A stretch of 64,000 nt of DNA, taken from assembly GCF_003284925.1 (NCBI RefSeq), contig NZ_QMEX01000005.1, positions 1-64,000 of the forward strand. The letters are read 5' to 3'. Positions 1 to 8,104 of this stretch are shown piece by piece (within the stretch, counting starts at the first letter, position 1; every line of letters begins with the position of its first letter). A program made the translations under genes and the position numbers. The stretch is from Mycolicibacter senuensis. Lineage in GTDB: Bacteria > Actinomycetota > Actinomycetes > Mycobacteriales > Mycobacteriaceae. Under the pieces are notes generated by a model, which ran no database searches, was not told the DNA's origin, and saw nothing but the letters and a program-made list of their open reading frames with translations.

Positions 1-248
1 GTGACCGCCAGGCTGGCCACCCCGCGCGCGGCGGCGCGCCGGGCAGTCGGCCGGCCGGTGACCGCCATGACCGCGGCCAGCGCCAGCCACAGTTTGGAGT
101 GGTCGGCGGCGCGCGTCAGCCCCGGCATGGTGGTGTCCAGCAGCCGGCTCGGCGAGTGCGCGATCGCCTCGAACACCTCGGCGTCGAGTTCGCCGAGACC
201 TTCGGTGATCCGGCGAAGCCCGGAACGTCGCCGCTGAAACGGCATCAT
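1..248 (-). CDS. PAP2-family membrane phosphatase, N-terminal fragment
   Basis: The reading frame is open from an ATG at 248 (second in-frame ATG at 245) to the window edge, giving about 82 residues with no stop. The N-terminus has an Arg-rich start, the segment GLGELDAEVFEAIA, then LLDTTMPGLTRAADHSKLW and a hydrophobic stretch. This matches, from memory, the start of mycobacterial PAP2 (phosphatidic acid phosphatase type 2) membrane proteins, where ADHSKLW precedes the first membrane segments. The PAP2 catalytic motifs would lie outside the window, so the assignment rests on the N-terminus alone. No clear ribosome-binding site is seen near either ATG. Confidence 0.7.
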   Translation of the reverse strand, partial: MMPFQRRRSGLRRITEGLGELDAEVFEAIAHSPSRLLDTTMPGLTRAADHSKLWLALAAVMAVTGRPTARRAAARGVASLAV

Positions 249-373
249 CGGTTGTCGACCACGGCTGTGATTCCTCCGTCCACCGGCGCCGCTGCGGTGC
301 CGTACCGCAGCCCTATACCCGTTTAGCGGTGGAGAAACGCACCACTTGTTCGCCGCGAGAGCGCGGCGAGAAA

Positions 374-1819
374 TCAGTCGAACAGTGCGCCGAAGTCGAG
401 CAGCGACCCCAGGTCGAGGCTGCCCTCGTCGGGGCTGAGCCAGTTGTGGTCGCCCAGCAGCGTGTCGAACAGCGAGGCCTCCGAACCCCCCGGTGGCGGC
501 AGCGGGGGGTCGGTCGGCGCGATGACTCCCGCCCCGGTGAGGTACCCGACGCCGAGTGCCACCGCGTTGGTCGCATCCACCAGCAGGCCGCCGAAGAAGT
601 CGTTGATCTGCTGGACGAACTCGGCCAGCCCGCTGATCAGGAAGATGTCCTGGTCCACGATCGACTGCAGGAAGGTGTCGATCTGGCCCACGAACTTGTC
701 GAGGAAGTACGGGATGGAGGTGATCACCGTCCGGAAGCCCAGGGTGAGGTCGTTGCCGATGTTCGGGTAGCCGTACATCGAGATCGCGTCGAGCAGCGAC
801 TGCTTGAGATCGGTGGGCGTGACGATGCTGTCGAGGATGGCCGGGTCGACGTTCATCGGGGTGCCGTCGAAGTCCGACCGCATCGGGGCACCGAGCAGCG
901 CCAAGATCGTGGGAGTGATGTCGGCGATGGAGTAGTTCAGGTTCTGGCTGCCGTCGGTCGCGTGATCACCGGCTTGGTCGAAGATGACGAACTGCGATGT
1001 CTCGTTGGGTGACTGGAAGCCGTGACCGAAGCCCAGTGACTGCTGGTGGCCGTGGTCGGTGGTGATGATGATCGACCAGTTGTCGTCCGGGTTGGCCAGT
1101 TTCGCCTCAGCGACCGCGGCCAGGATCTGCTGGATGTTGGCCCCGACGTTGATGACGGCCTGCGCGTACTCTTGCGACCCGCCGCCGAATGAGTGTCCGG
1201 CCTCGTCGACCTGCACCTGGTAGGAGAACAGGAAGCTGTCGATGTCAGCGGGGTTGTTCGCGGTCGCCAGGATCTGGGAGATGGTCGCCGCGGTGACCGC
1301 CGCGTCGGTGTCGGCCCAGCTGTCCTGGAACGGGATGAACAGGTTGTTGTCGGCGCCGTAGCCGCCCGCGGCCCCGATGTCGTTGATGTAGTCCCAGTCG
1401 GCGATCACCGAGGTCTCGATATCGGGGTTGTGGTACTCGAGCAGGTTGAACACCGTCGGCCACTGGTCATACGGCTCGGGCCGGAACAGGTTGTTGACCA
1501 CACCGTGCTTGTCGTCCCACACGCCGGTGAGGATCGTCGACCACGACGGACCGGAGATCGTGGTGTGGTTGACTTCGCTGGTGGCGCCGGTGATGCCCTG
1601 GTCCATCGCCGTCTTGAAGCCGCTGTCCTCGTCGTAGGCGTACTGCAGAATCTTGTCGAGGTTGGTGCCGTCGACGCCGATGAGCAGCACATGTTCGGCG
1701 GCCAGCAGCCAGTCGGCGGTCAGCGCCGACAACCCGGACGGCACCCCGACGGCCGCCCCGGTTCCGGCGACCATGCCGGCGACGGTGGCACCACACAGGA
1801 ACTTTTTGATTGTGGTCAC
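374..1819 (-). CDS. exported alkaline-phosphatase-superfamily hydrolase (phosphodiesterase-like)
   Basis: This 481-residue protein starts at a GTG with AGGGA about 9 bases upstream. Residues 1-40 are a signal-like hydrophobic segment. The core matches the type I phosphodiesterase/nucleotide pyrophosphatase branch of the alkaline phosphatase superfamily: LIGVDGTNLD (metal Asp50), the nucleophile region TTISGPSWSTILTG (86-99) followed by DKHGV, and TTDHGHQQ toward the end of the domain. It probably hydrolyses a phosphate ester or diester outside the membrane; the substrate cannot be told. After the catalytic domain there is an extra tail of roughly 130 residues, hydrophobic and rich in Leu, Phe and Asp, ending LLDFGALFD, with no domain I recognise. 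The gene stands alone. Confidence 0.82.
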   Translation of the reverse strand: MTTIKKFLCGATVAGMVAGTGAAVGVPSGLSALTADWLLAAEHVLLIGVDGTNLDKILQYAYDEDSGFKTAMDQGITGATSEVNHTTISGPSWSTILTGVWDDKHGVVNNLFRPEPYDQWPTVFNLLEYHNPDIETSVIADWDYINDIGAAGGYGADNNLFIPFQDSWADTDAAVTAATISQILATANNPADIDSFLFSYQVQVDEAGHSFGGGSQEYAQAVINVGANIQQILAAVAEAKLANPDDNWSIIITTDHGHQQSLGFGHGFQSPNETSQFVIFDQAGDHATDGSQNLNYSIADITPTILALLGAPMRSDFDGTPMNVDPAILDSIVTPTDLKQSLLDAISMYGYPNIGNDLTLGFRTVITSIPYFLDKFVGQIDTFLQSIVDQDIFLISGLAEFVQQINDFFGGLLVDATNAVALGVGYLTGAGVIAPTDPPLPPPGGSEASLFDTLLGDHNWLSPDEGSLDLGSLLDFGALFD

Positions 1820-1975
1820 GGTCGTGTCCCTACTTCGACGTTGCGCCGGCCGGCAGGCCAGTTGCGCGAGACACTAGCAGAAACCCAGGAAATCCTCAGT
1901 TTTTCTGGCGATGAATTTAATTAATTCAGCGGGGTGCTGGCAAAAATCTATGCGGTGGGCCCACGCCGGCCCGCC

Positions 1976-2878
1976 TCAGTAATTCCAGACGGCCGGTACG
2001 CACCGGAAGGCGTTGCCTGCCACCCCGACCCGGCACACCGACGGGAACGGCAGGTGGGTGGCCACCAGCGACTCGCCCGTCGACGCCAATTCCCGCAGCA
2101 GCCGGATCCGGACGCGGGCGGCCTCCTCGGGATCGTGCTCGAATCCGTTATGCCACTCCGGGTTCGCAAAGCCGACCTGAAACACCGCGTCGCCGGCAAA
2201 GGTCAGCCGGTCGCCACCGGATGCCAGCCGCACCACGCTGTGCCCGGGGGTGTGGCCGCCGGTGCGGCAGACCAGCACGCCGGGCGCCACCTCGTACTCG
2301 GTCTCGAACGGGACCAGCCGGGAGCGGTACTCGTCGAGGAATCGGGACGCGATCGATTGCAGCGCGGCCGGCACCGGGGCGGGCATCCGGGTGCCCGAGA
2401 AATCGGGTGCCTCCCAGAATTCGGCCTCGGCGGCTGCCAGGTGAATCCGCAGGTCCGACCGCAGCCGCGCCTGGATCCCGTCGGCGAGCAGCCCGCCGAC
2501 GTGGTCCATGTGCAGGTGGGTCAACACCACGTCGGTCACGGCCGCTGGGTCGATGCCGGCGGCCTGCAGCCGCGCCACGGTCTGGCCCGCCCGCGGAAAG
2601 TCCGGGAACTCCATCCCGAGCCCGGCGTCGACCAGGATGGTCCGGCCCCCGGTGCGCACCACGACGACGTTCAGGGGCCAGTCGATCACCTCGGGCGGCA
2701 GGAACATGTCGCTGAGCCAATGCGCCAAATCCGCCGGGTCGACGTTGGTGGCCATCGTCGAGGCGGTGATCGGTAGCACCCCGTCGCTGATCACCAGGAC
2801 TTCTATGTCGCCGACCTGCACCGCGTAGCGCGACGGAACCAGCTCAGGCCCGGTCCGCAGGGCGTTGTCCAAGCTCAT
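1976..2878 (-). CDS. metallo-beta-lactamase-fold hydrolase
   Basis: This 300-residue protein carries the zinc-binding signature THLHMDH (His121, His123, Asp125, His126), then GGHTPGHS and FAGDAVF, as in the MBL-fold superfamily (lactonases, glyoxalase II-like and esterase-like enzymes). ILVDAGLG precedes the metal site as usual. I chose the ATG at 2878 because GAGGAGG lies 5 bases upstream; a longer frame to 2923 has no such site. The fold is clear but the substrate is not. A quorum-lactone or other lactone hydrolase is possible, and lactone hydrolysis would suit a locus with Baeyer-Villiger enzymes, but this gene lies far from them and the link is speculative. Confidence 0.85.
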   Translation of the reverse strand: MSLDNALRTGPELVPSRYAVQVGDIEVLVISDGVLPITASTMATNVDPADLAHWLSDMFLPPEVIDWPLNVVVVRTGGRTILVDAGLGMEFPDFPRAGQTVARLQAAGIDPAAVTDVVLTHLHMDHVGGLLADGIQARLRSDLRIHLAAAEAEFWEAPDFSGTRMPAPVPAALQSIASRFLDEYRSRLVPFETEYEVAPGVLVCRTGGHTPGHSVVRLASGGDRLTFAGDAVFQVGFANPEWHNGFEHDPEEAARVRIRLLRELASTGESLVATHLPFPSVCRVGVAGNAFRCVPAVWNY

Positions 2879-3036
2879 CCTTGCCTCCTCGATCGTCGGG
2901 ATCGCACCCGACGAGCATGGCAACCGGAGGGCGCATTGCGAGCCCTTGAAATCGCGTGGTCCGGCCCGCGGCGGGCGGGGCGTCGAGGGGGCTGCGGTAG
3001 ATTGGCCGTCGACCGACTACAGACAGGAGCCGACTC

Positions 3037-3123
3037 ATGGCGTCAGCGACCCTGGGCGTCTGGACGTCCATTGCGTGCGTGGTGCTGCTCACCGTGGGCC
3101 TCTTCGTGACGACCAACCAGTAG
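3037..3123 (+). CDS. 28-residue single-pass membrane peptide
   Basis: An ATG at 3037 preceded by ACAGGAG (8 bases away) opens a 28-codon frame ending in TAG. The peptide has a short polar N-terminus, one hydrophobic helix of about 20 residues (from LGVWTSIACVV through LLTVGLFV) and a polar tail TTNQ. A TAGATT hexamer at 2991-2996 could be the -10 element. Size and composition fit a genuine small membrane protein, a class often missed by gene callers. It lies between divergently oriented neighbours and has its own start signals. Function unknown. Confidence 0.6.
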   Translation: MASATLGVWTSIACVVLLTVGLFVTTNQ

Positions 3124-3157
3124 CCGAGCCGTCGGCAGCGCCTACCGACCGACTACG

Positions 3158-3955
3158 TCACGGGTGCAGGTTCCACTGGCCGCAGTCCTGGGCCATCACG
3201 TCGTTGACGTCGACCTCGATCCCGCCCACGATCGGGCCCGGGGTTGAGGCGGTGCTCACGATGCGCTGGAAGAGCACGGCGGCGGGGAAGCGTTCGCCAC
3301 GCGACCAGGATCGGGTCTGCCACGCCCACCGGTGGCCCGGGGTGCGTGAGTTTCCGATGACACCGTCGGCGGCTGCCCACTTGCAGGCGTTGACGCCGCC
3401 GTAGATGCCGGTGCGTTGTACCCCCAGTACCGAGTTGATCCCCCGGAACCACTGCAGCGCAACGTTGTTCCAAGTGTCGCGGTTGATGTCGTCGTCGACG
3501 CTGAAGAAGATCGGGGCGCTGCGGCCACCGCCGGCCGCGGTGTGGATGTTCCAGGCGGTCTGGGCGTCGGCGACGCCGCCGGCGAACCCGCGGGTGAAGT
3601 CCGACGGTGCGGTCCCGCCCGGCTTGCCGTACTGGAAGTTGCTGACGATCACCAGCCCCGCGGCGGTCAGCGACTCGGCGTAGGGCCGGGTGATCGGCTT
3701 GGCCCCGAAGTTCGACCCGGGGCGCGAGGTCGAGACGTAGTTGATCACCCCCGCATGGCCGGCGGCCCGGATGTCCTGCGCCGGGATCTGGCGCATGGCG
3801 TAGTCGATCAGCGTCGGCGCGGCGGCCGAGGCGGTGGGCGTGCCGGCAGCGGCTGCAGCGCCCACCCCGGCCAGCGCCGCGGCGGATGCGTACCGCAGCA
3901 CATCACGCCGGGAAACCGGGTGTGACAGGCGACGGGTCACCGGATGGTCCTGCAT
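3158..3955 (-). CDS. Tat-exported DUF1906 (Rv2525c-like) glycoside-hydrolase-like protein
   Basis: This 265-residue protein begins with a twin-arginine signal: SRRDVLRYA followed by an Ala-rich hydrophobic stretch and a cut site near TASAAAP. The mature part matches the DUF1906 domain of M. tuberculosis Rv2525c: LIDYA at the first strand, GKPGGT, FFSVDDDI, QWFRGINSVLG, TGIYGG and HRWAWQT. That family has a TIM-barrel glycoside-hydrolase-like fold, is exported by Tat and is linked to the cell envelope; its activity is unsettled. The ATG at 3955 sits 6 bases after a TAACAT hexamer, so the mRNA is probably leaderless. A close paralogue lies at 62046-62828, near the other end of the window. Confidence 0.88.
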   Translation of the reverse strand: MQDHPVTRRLSHPVSRRDVLRYASAAALAGVGAAAAAGTPTASAAAPTLIDYAMRQIPAQDIRAAGHAGVINYVSTSRPGSNFGAKPITRPYAESLTAAGLVIVSNFQYGKPGGTAPSDFTRGFAGGVADAQTAWNIHTAAGGGRSAPIFFSVDDDINRDTWNNVALQWFRGINSVLGVQRTGIYGGVNACKWAAADGVIGNSRTPGHRWAWQTRSWSRGERFPAAVLFQRIVSTASTPGPIVGGIEVDVNDVMAQDCGQWNLHP

Positions 3956-3961
3956 CGCCCG

Positions 3962-3967
3962 ATGTTA
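3962..3967 (-). promoter_or_regulatory. -10 element of a leaderless promoter
   Basis: On the minus strand this reads TAACAT and ends 6 bases before the ATG at 3955. In mycobacteria TANNNT followed by 6-8 bases and the start codon is the usual layout of leaderless transcripts. No ribosome-binding site is present, which supports the reading. Confidence 0.55.
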
Positions 3968-4018
3968 ACAATGTGGCTACTGTTAATGGTGTTGCCCACG
4001 CCGGGCAGGCTGCGCCGT

Positions 4019-4024
4019 TACGAT
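4019..4024 (+). promoter_or_regulatory. -10 element of a leaderless promoter
   Basis: TACGAT ends 6 bases before the ATG at 4031, with no ribosome-binding site between. It supports that start over the longer frame beginning at 3944. Confidence 0.5.
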
Positions 4025-4030
4025 GCGGCG

Positions 4031-4915
4031 ATGTCGACACGCACTCGAGGGCGGGCCGTGGCCTGCTGGTGTCTGGTCGCGGTGTGGTTCGCCGCGACGG
4101 TGACAGCGGCCCTGAGCGTCGGCTCGCCGATACAGAATGTGGCCGAGGCGGTGTACGGCGCCGCGCTGGCCGCGTTCGTCGTGCTGCACACCCTGACGCT
4201 GTACCGGCCGGTCGGCGCTGTCAGCTATTTCGCTGTGGCGGTGACCGTGGCATTCGGCTTCGAGGCGTGCAGTGTCGCAACCGGTTTCCCCTTCGGCTCC
4301 TACGTTCATCACTTCGAAGGACCGCGCGCGCTCGGGGTTCCGTTCACGGTCGTGTTCGGCTGGGTGGTGCTGGCCTGGCTGGCATGGGTTCTGGCCCGGG
4401 TGATCATGGGCGAGAACCGCGGCCACCGGGCCTTCGTGATCGTCACTCCCGTCATCGCTACGTTCACCCTCGGCGGATATGACCTGGTGATCGACCCGAT
4501 CGCGGCCTACGCCCGCGGCCTGTATTCCTATGGGTCGCCCAGTGGGGCGCTCGGCGTTCCCTTGAGTAATTACTTCGGGTGGCTGTTCACCGGATGGGTG
4601 ATGTTCCAGGCCTTCTCGTTGGTGGAACGGCGGTGGCGGCGGAAGTCCGTTGCCTCGCCCCGATCGACACTGCTGATGCCGGTCGTCATCTGGTTCGGAC
4701 TCGCCCTGCAGGTCAACCTTGAAATGCTTCGCGTCGGTGATGCCACGGCGACACTTCAGGGCGGCAGGGACATTCCGCTGGCTGACATCTACTCGACCTG
4801 CTGCGCGATGTCATGGTTCACGATGGGCCTCGTCGTAGCGATCAGCGTGGCGCGACTGTATCCGGGGCAGCCCGACGACGTCGCCGCGGTAGCGATCAGA
4901 GGCGAATCAAGCTGA
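4031..4915 (+). CDS. carotenoid-biosynthesis (CruF/DUF422-like) membrane protein
   Basis: This 294-residue protein has about seven hydrophobic segments. It carries motifs of the Caroten_synth (PF04240) family: GFPFGSYVHH near residue 95, DLVIDPIAAYARGLYSY and GVPLSNYFGWLFTGW. In that family CruF is a carotenoid 1',2'-hydratase, but many actinobacterial members have no proven role, so the function is uncertain. No other carotenoid gene is nearby. I chose the ATG at 4031 because of the leaderless-type TACGAT upstream and because the longer frame would overlap the divergent neighbour. Its 3' end overlaps the convergent gene at 4896-5348 by 20 bases. Confidence 0.75.
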   Translation: MSTRTRGRAVACWCLVAVWFAATVTAALSVGSPIQNVAEAVYGAALAAFVVLHTLTLYRPVGAVSYFAVAVTVAFGFEACSVATGFPFGSYVHHFEGPRALGVPFTVVFGWVVLAWLAWVLARVIMGENRGHRAFVIVTPVIATFTLGGYDLVIDPIAAYARGLYSYGSPSGALGVPLSNYFGWLFTGWVMFQAFSLVERRWRRKSVASPRSTLLMPVVIWFGLALQVNLEMLRVGDATATLQGGRDIPLADIYSTCCAMSWFTMGLVVAISVARLYPGQPDDVAAVAIRGESS

Positions 4916-5348
4916 ACGGGTAGTTGATAACGCCGCTGGGCCCGCCCTCGCATCCGCCGGCCGGCGACGACGTCAGCGTCCCCTGCAACGTCGCCGCATC
5001 CCAGGAGTAGACGTCACGCGTCGGGATGATCGGCCCGTAATAGACATTGCCGCAGCGCAATCCGTCCGGAACGTCCACGGTCAGGGTGTATCGCCCGTTG
5101 GCGAGATGGGCGTCGCCGGAGTACTCGAACGCTTTGGCTACCGGCATCGGAATCGCGTGGATGTGCGCGCAGTCATCCGCGGCCGGTACGCAGTGCGATA
5201 CCGCCCATGTCCAGGTGTGGAAGTCGTAGCGGTCCGGCAGCAGGAGCTGGTAGTTGGCGAAGAACGGCTCGGAATAACTTGGCGGGGAGGCGCATACCCC
5301 GGTCGCCGCGAATGCTGAAAGCGTGCACAGCAGGGCCGCAGTCTTCAT
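4896..5348 (-). CDS. small secreted protein, paralogue of the one at 15553-16065
   Basis: This 150-residue protein starts at an ATG with GGAGGAG 5 bases upstream. Residues 1-20 form a Sec signal peptide ending near GVCASP. The mature part has several cysteines (CVPAADDC, LRCGN, GGCEGG), likely disulphide-bonded, and ends GPSGVINYPFSLIRL. I do not recognise a named domain. The C-terminal pattern (Cys, GPSG, then N-x-PF-x-L-x-x-L) recurs in the secreted protein at 15553-16065, on the other side of the mce operon. Such proteins are generally annotated as mycobacterial secreted hypotheticals. Function unknown. Confidence 0.75.
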   Translation of the reverse strand: MKTAALLCTLSAFAATGVCASPPSYSEPFFANYQLLLPDRYDFHTWTWAVSHCVPAADDCAHIHAIPMPVAKAFEYSGDAHLANGRYTLTVDVPDGLRCGNVYYGPIIPTRDVYSWDAATLQGTLTSSPAGGCEGGPSGVINYPFSLIRL

Positions 5349-5388
5349 GCCTCTCCTCCGTCGGTCGTGCCCAACTCCCCGCAGTCCC

Positions 5389-6216
5389 TTACATATGAGA
5401 GCCGCCGTCAATCCGGACCTCGGTACCGGTGATGAAGGAGGCGTCATCGCTTCCCAGCATCGCCACCACGCCTGCGACCGCGTCCGGATCGGCGAAGATG
5501 GCGCCGCCGTCCAGTGGGAGCATCGGCGCCACCTTGCCGAACAGCGTGAAATCGGCGTCCGCTGGAAGCCCGGGGCCGACGCTTTGCCGTGATGCCCCCG
5601 TTCCGTCGGTCATCCCCGACGAAATCGAACCGGGTTGAACCGAATTGAACCGGATACCGGCCTTCGCGAACTCCATCGCCCAGGCGTGGGTCATCGACAA
5701 CACCCCGCCTTTGGAGGCCGCATACGCAGCCATGTACGGGTGAGCGAAGTGGGCGGACGTGGAGCTGAAGTTGACCACTGAGGGCGACCTCCCTTCGTGC
5801 AGCGCACCGATGGCCTCGCGGGTCACCAGGAACGTGCCCACCAGGTTGATCCGCAGCACCTGCTCGAAGTCGGCCAGCGTGGTCTGCGCCAAATGCGAGG
5901 AGCGCAGAATCCCGGCGGCGTTGACCAGGGTGTCCAGTCCGCCCAGCACGTGCACCGCCTCGGCCACCCCGGAGCGAACCGAGGGTTCATCGCCGATGTC
6001 CATCACCACGGTCGACAGGCGACTCCCCAGCTCGCCGGCTTTCGCGACGGTGTCGTCCAGGCCCTCGGCACTGATGTCCGCGGCGACCACGCGGCCACCT
6101 TCGGCGAGGATCCGCAGGACGCAGGCCTGTCCGATACCCGATCCGCCCCCGGTGATCAACACTCGGCGGCCGGCATAGCGCGAGAGATCGGGTGCCTGTT
6201 CGGTGGGCTGGGGCAA
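5389..6216 (-). CDS. short-chain dehydrogenase/reductase
   Basis: This 275-residue classical SDR has TGGGSGIG (22-29, NAD(P) binding), NAAG (99-102), a Ser pair at 151-152 and YAASK (Tyr165, Lys169), ending with TGTEVRIDGGSHM. It should oxidise or reduce a hydroxyl/keto group in the cytosol; a hydroxysteroid is plausible from context. The start is a TTG with AGGAG 6 bases upstream; no ATG or GTG lies before the cofactor site, so the TTG is accepted. It is divergent from the mce operon, with a 204-base gap that probably holds promoters for both. Confidence 0.87.
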   Translation of the reverse strand: MPQPTEQAPDLSRYAGRRVLITGGGSGIGQACVLRILAEGGRVVAADISAEGLDDTVAKAGELGSRLSTVVMDIGDEPSVRSGVAEAVHVLGGLDTLVNAAGILRSSHLAQTTLADFEQVLRINLVGTFLVTREAIGALHEGRSPSVVNFSSTSAHFAHPYMAAYAASKGGVLSMTHAWAMEFAKAGIRFNSVQPGSISSGMTDGTGASRQSVGPGLPADADFTLFGKVAPMLPLDGGAIFADPDAVAGVVAMLGSDDASFITGTEVRIDGGSHM

Positions 6217-6420
6217 GGGAGACTCCTGTCGCTCTTATCGGTGATGCACTTCGACAGCAGGCTACGTTCCCGCCCCAGCCGCTCCGGCGCTGTGACCCTT
6301 CCCGGTGGATGGGATACGGCGTGTCGCCCGTCATGTTCGGCTGTCACCGTCTTGGGCAAGCCGCTGACTCGGGCGGCGTCAGCGACGGCATTCGGTCCGG
6401 CAGTGGAGGTTTTGCGGCAC

Positions 6421-7233
6421 ATGGTGAGTAATGCCCAGGACCGCTGGTACGCCGGGTTGACCGCGGTCGGCGCCGGCACATCCGGGCCCCTGCGGGCCAT
6501 CGGAGGCCTGCTGGCGATGTCGGTCGACGCGGTGAAGTTCCTGTTCTGCCGGCCCTTTCAGGGCCGGGAGCTGCTGGAGCAGTCCTGGTTCGTCGCGCGG
6601 GTGTCGCTGATGCCCACCGTGCTGGTCGCGATCCCCTTCACCGTCTTGGTCAGCTTCACGCTGAACATCCTGTTGCGTGAGCTGGGTGCGGCGGACCTCT
6701 CGGGTGCCGGGGCGGCGTTCGGCGCGGTCACGCAGGTCGGGCCGATGGTGACGGTGTTGATCGTGGCCGGCGCCGGGGCGACGGCGATGTGCGCCGATCT
6801 GGGATCGCGCACCATCCGCGAAGAGATCGACGCCATGGAGGTGCTCGGCATCAACCCGGTGCAACGGCTGGTGACTCCCCGGATGCTGGCGTCGGGCGTG
6901 GTGGCGTTGTTGCTCAACAGCCTGGTGGTCATCATCGGGATCCTGGGTGGGTACACCTTCTCCATCTTCATCCAAGGCGTCAATCCCGGCGCTTTCGCGG
7001 CGGGGATCACCCTGTTGACCGGGGTGCCCGAGGTGATCATCTCGTGCGTAAAGGCGGCACTGTTCGGTCTGATCGCCGGAGTCGTGGCCTGCTATCGCGG
7101 TCTGACGATCAGCGGCGGCGGCGCCAAGGCCGTGGGAAACGCCGTCAATGAGACGGTGGTGTACGCCTTCATGGCGTTGTTCGTGGTGAATGTGGTGGTC
7201 ACCGCCATCGGCATCCAGCTGACTTCGGATTAG
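6421..7233 (+). CDS. yrbEA: YrbEA, Mce-transporter permease
   Basis: This 270-residue polytopic protein is the first gene of a complete mce operon. It is a MlaE/YrbE-family permease: the conserved cytoplasmic helix EEIDAMEVLG (134-143) followed by NPVQRLVTPR is present, along with several membrane segments. Mce systems are ABC-type lipid importers; YrbEA and YrbEB form the membrane dimer driven by an MceG ATPase that is usually encoded elsewhere. I chose the ATG at 6421 (GGAGG 11 bases upstream); upstream in-frame GTG and TTG codons are possible but more poorly placed. Which numbered mce locus this is cannot be decided by reading; its neighbours suggest steroid or related lipid import. Confidence 0.92.
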   Translation: MVSNAQDRWYAGLTAVGAGTSGPLRAIGGLLAMSVDAVKFLFCRPFQGRELLEQSWFVARVSLMPTVLVAIPFTVLVSFTLNILLRELGAADLSGAGAAFGAVTQVGPMVTVLIVAGAGATAMCADLGSRTIREEIDAMEVLGINPVQRLVTPRMLASGVVALLLNSLVVIIGILGGYTFSIFIQGVNPGAFAAGITLLTGVPEVIISCVKAALFGLIAGVVACYRGLTISGGGAKAVGNAVNETVVYAFMALFVVNVVVTAIGIQLTSD

Positions 7234-7246
7234 CCGGGAGACCACG

Positions 7247-8095
7247 ATGGCTGGCCTACGAGTGCTCTACCCGCAGGTGGCGCGGGAGCTGAACAGACCG
7301 ATCGACACCCTCAGCCGACTCGGCGACCACACCGCCTTCTATGGCCGCGCGCTCGCAGGTGTGCCGCACGCAGCCACCGCCTACCGCCGCGAAGTCGTTC
7401 GTCTCATCGCCGAAATCAGTATGGGCGCGGGAACATTGGCGATGATCGGCGGCACCGTGGTCATCGTCGGATTCCTCACCTTGGCAGCGGGCGGCACGCT
7501 TGCGGTGCAGGGCTACAGCTCCCTCGGCGACATCGGCATCGAAGCCCTGACCGGATTCTTGGCCGCCTTCATCAACGTCCGGATATCCGCTCCCGTTGTA
7601 GCCGGCATCGGCCTCGCCGCCACCTTCGGCGCCGGCGTGACCGCTCAATTGGGCGCCATGCGGATCAACGAAGAGATCGACGCGCTGGAGACCATGGGAA
7701 TCCACGCCGTCGAATACCTTGTGAGCACCCGCATTGTGGCCGGAATGGTGGCGATCACGCCGCTGTATTCGATCGCTGTGATCCTGTCGTTTGCGGCCAG
7801 CAAGCTGACCACCGTGGTGATGTTCGGGCAGTCGGCCGGCCTGTACAACCACTACTTCGGGACGTTTCTCAACCCCAAAGACCTGCTGTGGTCGTTCCTG
7901 CAGGCAATCCTGATGGCCATCGCGGTGCTGCTCGTGCACACCTACTTCGGCTACTTCGCCAGCGGCGGACCGTCCGGGGTCGGCGTTGCCGTGGGCAACG
8001 CCGTGCGGACGTCACTCATCGTCGTAATCTCCGTGACCCTGCTGGTGTCGCTCTCCGTTTACGGCTCCAACGGCAACTTCCACCTGTCCGGCTAG
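7247..8095 (+). CDS. yrbEB: YrbEB, Mce-transporter permease
   Basis: This 282-residue MlaE/YrbE-family permease begins 13 bases after yrbEA with GGGAG just upstream. It repeats the family signature NEEIDALETMG (141-151) and then VEYLVSTR, with a long hydrophobic C-terminal half. The N-terminal 45 residues are cytoplasmic and include FYGRALAGVPHA, typical of YrbEB. It should pair with YrbEA to form the permease of the lipid importer. The short gap and same strand place it in one transcript with yrbEA and mceA-F. Confidence 0.93.
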   Translation: MAGLRVLYPQVARELNRPIDTLSRLGDHTAFYGRALAGVPHAATAYRREVVRLIAEISMGAGTLAMIGGTVVIVGFLTLAAGGTLAVQGYSSLGDIGIEALTGFLAAFINVRISAPVVAGIGLAATFGAGVTAQLGAMRINEEIDALETMGIHAVEYLVSTRIVAGMVAITPLYSIAVILSFAASKLTTVVMFGQSAGLYNHYFGTFLNPKDLLWSFLQAILMAIAVLLVHTYFGYFASGGPSGVGVAVGNAVRTSLIVVISVTLLVSLSVYGSNGNFHLSG

Positions 8096-8104
8096 GGCGA
8101 CGTG

